Assembly: GCA_963573315.1 (NCBI GenBank)
Contig: OY752148.1
Span: forward strand, 1,665,263-1,729,262
Reading direction: 5' to 3'
Length of the DNA: 64,000 nucleotides
Source: Entomortierella parvispora
Lineage: Eukaryota > Mortierellomycota > Mortierellomycetes > Mortierellales > Mortierellaceae
Shown: piece by piece, positions 33,632 through 42,699 of the stretch
Numbering within the stretch: position 1 is the stretch's first letter
Layout of the letters: every line of letters starts with the position of its first letter
Program-made: the position numbers and the translations under genes
The notes under the pieces: model-generated
Databases searched by the model: none
Seen by the model: the letters and a program-made list of their open reading frames with translations, nothing else
What the model was told of the DNA's origin: nothing

Positions 33632-35395
33632 CTAAGCCGTGTACATCTGGAGTGACGGAACGTTCTTCACAAAATTAAGGATGTATTTCCTCTTCCACTC
33701 CTCGATCTCCTCCTCGGTCATGACATCAAAAACGTCTCTCATGTCCGCAACGTCTTGTCCCAGTAGTTCCTTTGCGCCTGCTTCTGTCTTTCGAAATTTT
33801 CTCACCTGTTGAGCCGATGACGACTCTTCCGGCGGCATACCAGATCCCAAGTTTGCCCCCCGAATGGCTTCCAGGAAGTTGCATCTTTTCCTATATGGAG
33901 TGTTCGAAGTAGCCGGGTGGTCTTTGACCTTGGGATTATCGAGCAAAGGTTCTTTCGCGATTGCTTCGATTAATGCCACGCCTTGATGCAGTCCAAACGT
34001 GCAGTTCACGATCTTGCCCGGCTCAAGCCAGAAAAACAGCCAACTGTCATTCAGGTCTGTGAGAAGTATCACAGGGCGGTACGATGACGACAAGCTTACC
34101 GAAAGAAGCTTCACAGCAGCCTGCATGGAGTCCTTTGCTTCAACTTTCTTTTTCAACTCAATTCCAACCTGCAGTCCACCGGCGTAGTTCAAAGCGCTGA
34201 CATTAGCCCTCGGCATGAGAGCCATATCCGTGGTTCCTTTGAAAAAATACTTTGCACTCGCCATGCCTGTGTTGAGGAGACCGCTGGCCTGCGAAGCGCG
34301 GAAAAAAACGATGCCTCTTGGACGACGGATGTTTTCGCTCAGCCATTTTTCGTAATCGTCCACTCGGGTGTCTTCTTTTTCTTGGGTCCAGGTAAGAGGT
34401 TTGATCTGTCCGGTCATCTGTCCGGCCATCTGTCCGGTCCTTTGAGGAGCAGCAAATTCTTTGGTGAATATCTTGAGATTGAGCTCGGCCAATACCTCTA
34501 CAAACTGCCCTTGAGTGATCCGCGAGAATGAAAGTTCGCTCTTTGTGTCTTCTCTCATTTCTGCATTCATGAAAAGAGACAGATCGATCAATAGCCTTTA
34601 CGATGACAACAATCACTTCATAATAAGGGGTCCTACCTTGCAGTGCTTTATCAAACTTTTCCGCAAGCTTTTCCTCAAATTCAGTCATCATTTTCATCCG
34701 TGTCGTACTTTGGACTTCAAATTCAGTCATCATTTTCTTCTGTGTCGCACTTTGGACTTCCAACTCAGTCATCATTTTCTTCTGCGTCGCAGTTTGGACT
34801 GCCAACAATTCCTCGAAAGAGCGCTTTTTGCCTGCGGCCACATCTAACCGAGAACATAATGAGAATTAGTCTCAGGACAAGATAACATAAAAGCCTTTCA
34901 TAGACAGGCTCATTTGAATGAGAAACCATTGCCAGTTGGTGCCAGAATGCATGGACCATGGGGGCCAGAAGGCAGATGTCTTCTTTTCTCTTTAGAAAGC
35001 TACTCTGCCTTCAGGCCACTGGCTAAACTCGCACGCGTCAATCCGGCAAAGCCGGAGAGCATACCTTGGGGTTTTTCCACGACGACATGGATTGTGTCCG
35101 ATACAAGGTCGTTGAACGCCTTGGAGATTGTTTCTGTTCCCTTGAGGAGTCGCTTGTTGTCATCAACTTCGGTCGCTTTCATGTCCACATCCGCTGCATC
35201 CGCGTCGACAGGTATCGTGACACGCCAGAGCACCAAGTCGCTGGCAGTGATGCTGTTGAACGCAGGTGTCTGCTTGGCCTTGATGGCATCCTTGAGTGTG
35301 CCAACCATTTTATCCGACGATACTTCGACAGGGAATGCTTTTGAAACCAGGTCGCCACTGACGAGACAGCAGATTGTGAGTGTGGTTGCCGCCAT
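33632..35395 (-). CDS. CRN-type protein C3: ubiquitin-like header + expanded linker + PD-(D/E)XK nuclease (488 aa)
   Basis: Exons 35395-35065, 34843-34637 and 34560-33632 total 1467 nt, intact. The header is close to C1 (VKATEVDD-type segment DMKATEVDDNKRLLKG). The linker exon holds three tandem 14-residue units (VQTATQKKMMTELE-like), giving a longer coiled coil than C1 or C2. The nuclease has KGTTDMALMPR and GIELKKK, so the E-x-K acid is kept. The protein ends QMYTA, losing the last residues found in C1/C2 (ALSL) through a small 3' change. Intron 1 contains the left end of E4. It is divergent with primase copy B4. Confidence 0.82.
34680..34805 (-). repeat. Three 42-bp tandem repeats in the CRN C3 linker exon
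   Basis: Units start at 34680, 34722 and 34764, each encoding 14 residues. C2 has one unit at the same place. The period keeps both frame and heptad-like spacing. Confidence 0.85.
34948..35017 (-). repeat. E4 left terminal hairpin motif (CRN C3 intron 1)
   Basis: GGCCAGAAGGCAGA / TCTGCCTTCAGGCC stem, the same as E3 left, with TGCATGGACCATGG outside it. Confidence 0.68.
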
Positions 35396-35553
35396 GGATG
35401 AGTGATTGCAGAGAAAACGCGGTTTGTGAATGGAGGAGGTGCGGATGACGCGAAAATGCCCCATTTCGTTTCGTTTCGTTTCGTTGCACGCGCAACAGAA
35501 AGCCAGTCACTTCTCGAGACAGCACTGCCACACACCGAGCACTCCACAAATCC
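35396..35553. promoter_or_regulatory. Bidirectional promoter of CRN C3 and primase copy B4
   Basis: It carries CGTTTCGTT repeats, the GTTGC-ACGC-GCAAC palindrome (35483-35496), AGCCAGTCACTT and CGAGACAGCACTGCC. Relative to B3 about 30 bp including the primase ATG are deleted near 35553, so the primase side has lost its normal start. Confidence 0.55.
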
Positions 35554-38500
35554 GATCAACGGCCCCGTCTCGGTTCACCCACTTTGCCAATCTTTCTTTC
35601 CGCTGCTCGACAAGGGCAACAAGTTCGAATCCACCTACTTCAGGTTCGACAAGAATCAAATTAAAGGGCTTTAAGACCGAAGCCACGAGTGGAGCGATAT
35701 GAAATCCCACGAGTGGAGCGATATGAAATCCCACGAGGTTTTTTGTGACTGTAGAGTACTCAAGCTACAAGCACTCGACGACATTCCTGAAGGCTTACGA
35801 CTATGTTCCCAAAGAGAAGCGGTGTTTTCTTTCCAGCATATCCGAGAAAGCCAGACCTGCAAAGAGCACTACGACATTGACTGGATTCTTGCCGACGAGA
35901 GTGAAACAGAGCGACTGGAGCAGCCGGTGTTAGCTGCTTTTTTGAGAGTGCGCAACCAACACGCCCCCGAGTTTGCACTTGACGAGGAGCATTTCCGCGT
36001 TCTCAGGGCATCCAGCAGCAGGAAGGTATTATTGCACACCGTAACGACATTTGTGTTTGAGAACAATCACCAGCACCTGAAGGCGTTCGTTTTGGCGTTC
36101 CAGAAGTCCTGGCGCTCTGTTCTGTGTGACCAGGACGACGCCACGTTTCTCGACCACATCGACGACGGAGTCTATAGCAGGAACCGGATCATGCGATTCC
36201 TTGGGAGCTACAAGCTCAAGGATCCATGTCGACCGCTGCAGCGGGCGCAGTGGCACGAGCCGTCCCTGACTGCCGAGGACCACGAGTTCCTGATCAGCAA
36301 CGTCGATCCAGACTGCGCAAAAGTGCCGGTCAAAGTACCTAACAGTTTCAAAACGTCCACGGCTTCACCCAAGGCCCGACAAACAGAAGCAATCGCATGC
36401 TGCTGTGCAGTCAGAACCACTGCTGCCCAAGCACATCATGGATGCAGTACGAGCGAAGTTCGAGCAGACTCCACACGCCGCCCAGTTTTTTGAGATGCAG
36501 TGTGTCGCCATGATTTTCAGGATGCACCGCAAGACGCCGGGCGACTGTGCTGTCTGTAAATGGGAGCACGACAACGATAATTCGTATCTGCGACTCGGGG
36601 AATCTGGCGCTATCTTCTTGCACTGCCATCGGTCCGCGGACCGAGAAGGTCGAGCTGTTCAAATAGGACCTGAGTCTGGCGGTTAAGATCGAGGCAGCCG
36701 CAGTTGCTCCAGCGGCCAGCAGACTCCCTTGCTGACATTCTGGACGACGCCCGCTTTCTGACGCACCATCTCCCCTTCCACAGGGGGAGCTGGCCGAGAA
36801 CTTCACAGAGCCACCCAGCCTGCTGATTCGCTGCGACACAGGCGGCGGCAAGACTGTGTTCACAGAAGCCTTGGTCAAGGTAAACCAAAAGTCCCGATTC
36901 ATCGCTGTGGCGTGCCGCCACACACTTGTGAACATTCTGGAGGTGCGACTGGGCTTTGAGAACTACCAGAGCCTCCCCGGCAGGATCGGCAGCAATCGGC
37001 TTGTAGTGCAGGCCGAGTCGCTATTCGGTCTCGACTTGAAGGTCTATTGCGACGAGGGCACGATCCTGACCCTGAACGAGGTCAGCTCGCTGATCAAGCA
37101 GATGTGCAGCGACAAGACAATGGGCAACATGCACAACCTGAACATCGAGGTTTTCAAACGACTCATCGAACGGGCGACCCGAGTGATCTGTCTTGATGCA
37201 GACCTGTGTGAAGAGGAGGTCAAAATCATGAAGAGCTATCGAAGCGACTTTGTGGTCAAGTTGACAACACGTTTCAGCAGCAGAATGGCGACAAAATAAT
37301 ACTATTCGCGGACAGGATGAAGCTAATCAAAGAAGCACAGGAGCTGCTCCGGTACGGCAAGAGGCTGTGGATCTCCAGCACGATGAGTGCGACCAAAACG
37401 GAGGCTGTGCATGCTGTCTTCGAGAAAGCCGGGTTTGTGTGGCCAAAAACACGGCTGAGAGTGTGAAGTAGGACATCGGCAGGAGCAGAGCAGCAGAGCA
37501 GCAACTCCATGAGTGACCTCGACTACCTCATCCACACGCCGACCGACCGTCAGCGTTGGTGTGAAGACGACGTTGATGATGGAGTGGACTACGTGATCGG
37601 GCTGTTCAGCACACAAAGTGTGGACGTCGAAACTAGCATGCAGATGATGCGACGCGACGTCCAAGACCTATTGGGTGTTTGCGGATGCTGCGACCAACAA
37701 TCCAGTTCTTCCAGAGGAGATCAAGAAGTGGCTCTGCAACCAGACTGACCTTGTCACCGGCGTGAGTCTCTTGAGTCCTACGTTGAAGTTTGAGTTTGAC
37801 GACAACACCAAATTGGAGCTTCCTGATGACCTATTCCATCGCATGTACTGCCATGTCACTGCATTGAAGCACCTCTCGATAGACAACTTCCGGTCACGAC
37901 TAATTCGGTGACTCAAGCTGGATGTGCTGTGGTAGGTCAGGACGGCGAGCTCGATGAAAAAAGATCCCATCATCGAGAAGTTGGCGGAGAAGGAGGAAGA
38001 GGTCACAGCCGCCATGCATCAACAGATCGCAGGCGCAGAAGCCATCAGTGCAGACGAGTTCGACGAGCTGTTGTCGGGCGCCAGAGACCTGGATGCGGAC
38101 CAGCGCGCTTCAGTGCACAAGTTCGAGCTCATGCGGACGTACAATATCCAGAGCACAGCGTCGTGACAGAAAAATGGGTCGAGGCGTACGACAAAGCACA
38201 TGAGAAGGACTTCTTCAAGAACCTCCAGGCCCTGTCGGTACTCCAGTCTGGCCAGACTTTACAAGAGTGCCTCGCACTTCCCCACCAGTGTGAAGCCATC
38301 AGTCTGGAGTACAGTCTGGGGAATATGACATCGGCCGAGGCGTACAGCAGGCTGGAGCGGTCTCAGTTCGTGAAGCTGAAAATTGTGGTGGAGATCTTGA
38401 CTGCGTGCGGGTTCAAGGACACGTTCGCGACGAACGATGTTCCAGCTGAAGATCTTAAGAGTCGGATCAATGAGATATGGACAGGTCTAGAGAGCAACAT

Positions 38501-38696
38501 GTCGCAGATCTGCACCACCCTCAAGGCGCGAAGACCCACACACAAAGATTGGACGTTCAAGAACAAACTTTCATTCATCAACACGGTTTTGTACACAGTC
38601 CTTGGTGAAAAGATCTCGGGAACCAGTACTCACAGGTCAAAGTATCGCCTCAAGCACTACTCGAATGTCGGATCTGCGAAGAATAGTCTGCGTTGA
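35554..38696 (+). pseudogene. Primase-helicase copy B4: PrimPol/UL52-type primase + UL9-type helicase, frameshifted
   Basis: This is the most complete copy. Readable in order: EHYDIDWILADESE (primase D-x-D), FLDHIDDGVYSRNRIMRFLGSYK (conserved VYsxNRxxRxxxSxK block of UL52/PrimPol primases), a zinc motif CAVCKWEHDNDNSYLRLG...CHRS, the helicase P-loop RCDTGGGKTVFTEALVK, FIAVACRHTLVNILEVRLGF, ICLDADLCEEEV, then a conserved C-terminal domain to TGA 38694-38696. The start codon is deleted. A 24-bp in-frame tandem duplication lies at about 35688-35735, and at least five frameshifts break the frame. Family knowledge: such primase plus origin-binding helicase fusions occur in large DNA viruses and some eukaryotic mobile elements. 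Here it seems to have been the replication gene of element E. Confidence 0.78.
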
Positions 38697-38760
38697 GGAA
38701 GAGAACAATAAACCGAACTTTTAAAAACTCTCCATGGCCGGCAAAATGTTTTGGCCCGTA

Positions 38761-38820
38761 GCTAGAATGCAGAATAGTTCTCCAAGAAAGACTTCTGCAT
38801 TCTAGCGACATGGCCCGTGC
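38761..38820 (+). repeat. E4 right terminal hairpin motif
   Basis: Perfect 14-bp stem GCTAGAATGCAGAA / TTCTGCATTCTAGC with the 18-nt loop TAGTTCTCCAAGAAAGAC. Several stem positions differ from E3 right on both arms, so pairing is kept by matched changes. Confidence 0.72.
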
Positions 38821-39016
38821 GCTGAAAAGCAACATCGATGCCCAGCTGACTGGGTTCCATCCCTAGAGCTGGGGCCCGGCCCCCGGAAGTAAAAAATTGC
38901 CAGTGGAGCCGATTTCGCTTCCCTCAAACTCACATTATTTCGAAGCTCCGAGAGCTGCTTTTATGTTATTAATATCCTCTATTATTATTGTGCCTGGCGA
39001 CACCATTATTACTGCT

Positions 39017-42000
39017 TTAAATCTTTTTGGCGCCCAGGCTCGACTGAGTCTTCTTCTCCTTGGCTTCTGCCATTCGAAGGCGGCGCTCTTCCCGTTTACG
39101 AGCCATCTCGGCCACCTTTTCTTCTTTGCGGACAAACCCACTACCGGCGGGGCTGGTAGTTCCTGGCGCTGCAGAAGGCGTGGTGGATGCAGCCAAGGAT
39201 GAGGCCGAGGGTGCGCGCCCCGTATTGGAGGAAAGGGGGCGAGCGTTGGATCCGACTGTGCGACCAGAAGAGGCTGAGTTGGGGACGTTCAATGCCTTGA
39301 ACAAGTCGTCCTCTGCACCCCAAGCATCTAAAGAGAATGAAAAAAAAATGTAAAGAGATTAGATATCATGGCGTTATTGAACAACTTTGGCAGTGGATCT
39401 TTCCAAAACTTACCAGCACCGCCATCGTCCATGGCTCCGAACCCGAGACGAGCAGACTTGGCGCCGCCCAAGGACATGGAAGAGCTGGCATTGGTCGAAG
39501 GTCTCGTAGGTGCCGGCGTGGGTTTAAGGGTCGCAAAGCTTGGCATGGGAGAGGGAGTCGATGGTTCCATAGGCTCGAATCCTTGATCTGCAAACAAATC
39601 GTCATCCTCGTTACCCCAGCCTGCGCCTATGCTTGCCGATGCATCCTCCTCATCTGCTTCCACAGCCGCCAAAGCAGAGGCATATCGATTGACCGAGAAG
39701 CCATTGGTACCTCTGCTATTGGCGCTCTCGGTGGCAACGTGGAGTCCACTAGCATTGGAGAGAGACATGCCATTGCTAGTCGTGGTATTAGAGTTTGAGG
39801 GTACAGGTGTGTTGGAGGGTGAGGGACTACCATTGGTTGGTGAGCTTCCAATGTTCTGTGGTTGCATCTCGCCTGTGACCAGCTTCTTGGTGATTGAGGA
39901 CACGGCCCAGCCCGCCCATGTTTCTGAAGCGGCAAAGGGCGTCGACGGTGTTGAAGATCTGCTGGGGCTCTCGCGTCCTGTCTCAACAATGGCTGAATCA
40001 GGCTGTCATTATTTTTTCCGAATGAATAATACAGTTTGTTAGTCTTGGTGTTTTTTAACAGAAAGAAACTGATCGGAGAGAAGCAAATTAAAAAGTGCGA
40101 GGTCGTACCATGCTCTCAATCAATATTTGGATGCGCTTTGTGAATGTTTCAAGCGACTTCATAGCTTGAACACGAACAATCCTGGAACAATACAGTAAAA
40201 AAAAATTAGGCGCCTTGTTCATTCTGCAGCCAGTTGTCCTTTAGTGCTGACTCCCACTTACTTTTCGGTATCAACCAACGTCAGAGATATGCAGGGTATA
40301 ATTCGGGTGGCGATATCACCCCGTTCGTACGACTCGTAGGTTGCTGAAAAAAGTCATTCAACAATGTTGATGAGTACACCGGTACTACCCTCCAATGTGA
40401 ACACAACCATGTCCCATGCAGTCCTGTAGACTCACCATTCAATGCCATCAAACTTGCTACACGAGCATGAGCAAAAGGGTCGCGCAAACTCCTTGTGAAG
40501 GCAGGGACAAGAATCTTGGCCTTGGTCTAGAAAACAATGATTCAAAAGCAAACACGTGTCAGGCAAAGTCATTGTGCTTCTTGAGATCAAGTATAAAGGC
40601 CACCCATTATTGTAACTTACGCTGTCGTTCAGGTACCTTGCGATCTTTCCGAGACAAATAACAGTGTTGGTTCGGATTCCCGGCTCCTCATCCGTCTGCA
40701 ACTTGCCGAGATATCGCAACAAATCATAGTTGATCGTCTTGTCCGACAGTTTGCCGATCACGAGCAAAACCGATTTGACAGTCCACTCACGGATAATAGG
40801 TGCCGTATCTGTGAATCCCAGGGCCATGCTTGGGAAAATCTTTTCGTTGATGACCTTTTTATGGATCCTGTCAATAAAGCCTCCAAGGTTCTCCAGCAAA
40901 CTCAAACGAATGGTTCTGTCCGTGGAAGCAAACATCTTGACCAGCACGTTACTGATCAAAGATTCGTACTCCTGCTCCTCCAAATCGGCTCCAATCTTGA
41001 CAATTGGTGCCAAAACCTTGGCGCCTCCTGATCCGTATTCGAGCGCATGAACCAATTCAGGCAAGACCTTGTACTTGCAAAACTCCTTGGGGAATCGTTC
41101 AATCTGCATATCCAGCTTTCGCAAAAACGTGTCCCGCTGGAGTGGCTCCTTCACTGAAAAGTTCTCCAGGAAGAGTACCACCTGAATCAAATCGTTTTGG
41201 AAAAATCCCTTGGCCTGAAGTCCTTTGTCCAAAAAGTCGCCTACGCTGGGCCGTGTCTTTGGATCGGGTCGGATCAAGTTTTTGTAAAATGGTGCCATCT
41301 CGGCAGGAATGTTCCCGGGAACCGCCAATTGCTCAGGGGAAGTAAAAGCGCCATTGTAGACCTCATAAATCAAGCAAGCATAGTGCCAGGTGTCTGTTGA
41401 CCACAGTTCGTATCTAATTGAGAGAAAAATAATAATCCATTAGATCTCTTTTGAAGCTATCCATGGGTGCACCACAATCGCTTTAGAAATCCACGGTCAT
41501 CATTCTTACTCCTTGATGGCATTCCATGACTTTTTCCTGACCTCTGGTGGCGCATATCGATTTGATTCTGGGATCAATCCAGCAAAAGTCTAGTAATGTT
41601 GAGATGAGTTTAGGATATTGGCAATAACATGTCAGCCTGCACATAAAAACTAATTCGGTCCTTACGAGGATTGTTGGTTGGTCTTCTTTGAGAGACGATA
41701 GCGCCTCGAACCCTCCGACCTTCCACTCGCCAGATTTAGTGATGAAAATTGATGAGGTGCGAATGTTTCCATGGATGAACGAGGCATCGACAGTCAAAAA
41801 TTTGAGGACATTCTATCAGTGAAAAGGTAGCGAATAGTTGACAGGTGAGTCCCACAATAGTATCTGGCTACCCCGTTTCTTCTGGGTATCGACGTGTCAG
41901 TTTACGTACAGCGACTTTGTAAAGACCCCAGCGGATCAGATTGGGGTCCAAATTGGATCGAAGGTGGTCTTGCAGCGGTGTTACTGCATCCGTCACAATG

Positions 42001-42515
42001 TAGATGTATGTCTCCGTCTAAAGCATTGATCAGCAAGTTCCATTTGTAAGTATGCCGCTGGGTAGCAAGGGGTAATGGTCATCATGTCCTTGGGCTCCAC
42101 ATAATGATGACATACCTCCACGCCATCAATGTACTTGATTAGGTCTGGGTGCCGAATGGTTCGGAACTTTTTGAATGCATTCCTAGCCAGGGGCAACTTG
42201 TCCCGTTGACGTACACAATCGAAGCAAAGGATCGATACGGGCGAGTTATCCTCCTATAAAGAGAAAAGAGAGCGGCAGTAGCGTCGATTTGGTTAGCATT
42301 GCTGAATCCTCTTTCCCTGACCTAGGGAATGATGGCACCTTAGCGAGATAGCCTGGTCAGCTTCTTCTTACTCGCTTGATGCCTTTGTGGAGTGCCCAGA
42401 TGGAGGAATCAAAGGAGTCGACTCTGTCACCGATGGTGTAGGGGAAGGCAGGGATCTCCTTCCCAAGCACCACTTTGGACAGGGTCGACTTGACAAAGTC
42501 TGAAAAGTAGGCCAT
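39017..42515 (-). CDS. CEX1: SCY1-like pseudokinase Cex1/SCYL1
   Basis: The start at 42515 gives MAYFSDFVKSTLSKVVLGKEIPAFPYTIG, the typical N-terminus of SCYL1/Cex1. A degenerate kinase domain follows (RHPDLIKYIDGVEV, DASFIHGNIRTSSIFIT, GEWKVGGFEALS), lacking a proper HRD and DFG. HEAT-like repeats follow (about 40430-41370: FPKEFCKYKVLPELVHALEYG, RTNTVICLGKIARYLND). The C-terminus has low-complexity linkers and WGNEDDDLFADQ, WGAEDDLF acidic motifs, then a lysine-rich coiled coil (EEKVAEMARKREERRLRMAEAKEKK). Family knowledge: Cex1/SCYL1 collects tRNA at the nuclear pore and works in COPI traffic. Multiple short introns are present. It reads away from the accessory island. Confidence 0.88.
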
Positions 42516-42699
42516 GAAGGATGCGTCGATGAAAGAAGGTCTTGGTGGATGATGTGCAGCAAGGAAAGATGAAAAAAGTGTCGCCTGGCCACAGAAGCCC
42601 TTCATTTTATTGCAAATCTTATTTTCGCCCCGACCTGCATTGGGACTTGGAGCCATAGAAATCAAGCACGTAGTGTGATGTGTTGACACGCTGCTGAGC

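Larger units (their letters stand above)
34948..38820. mobile_element. Element E4: longest copy
   Basis: Left end TGCATGGACCATGG (34948-34961), hairpin 34963-34976 with 35004-35017. Right hairpin 38761-38774 with 38793-38806, then CATGGCCCGTGC ending at 38820. It contains the C3 header exon, the shared promoter and the near full-length primase-helicase remnant B4 (about 3.1 kb). At 3.87 kb it is the best guide to the size of an autonomous element. The sequence right of 38820 is single-copy, so this is also the right edge of the island. Confidence 0.65.

Noticed and set aside
20663..38820. Element E as a Helitron
   Set aside because: There is no Rep/HUH motif and no CTRR end; both ends carry hairpins in inverted orientation and the encoded enzyme is a primase-helicase.
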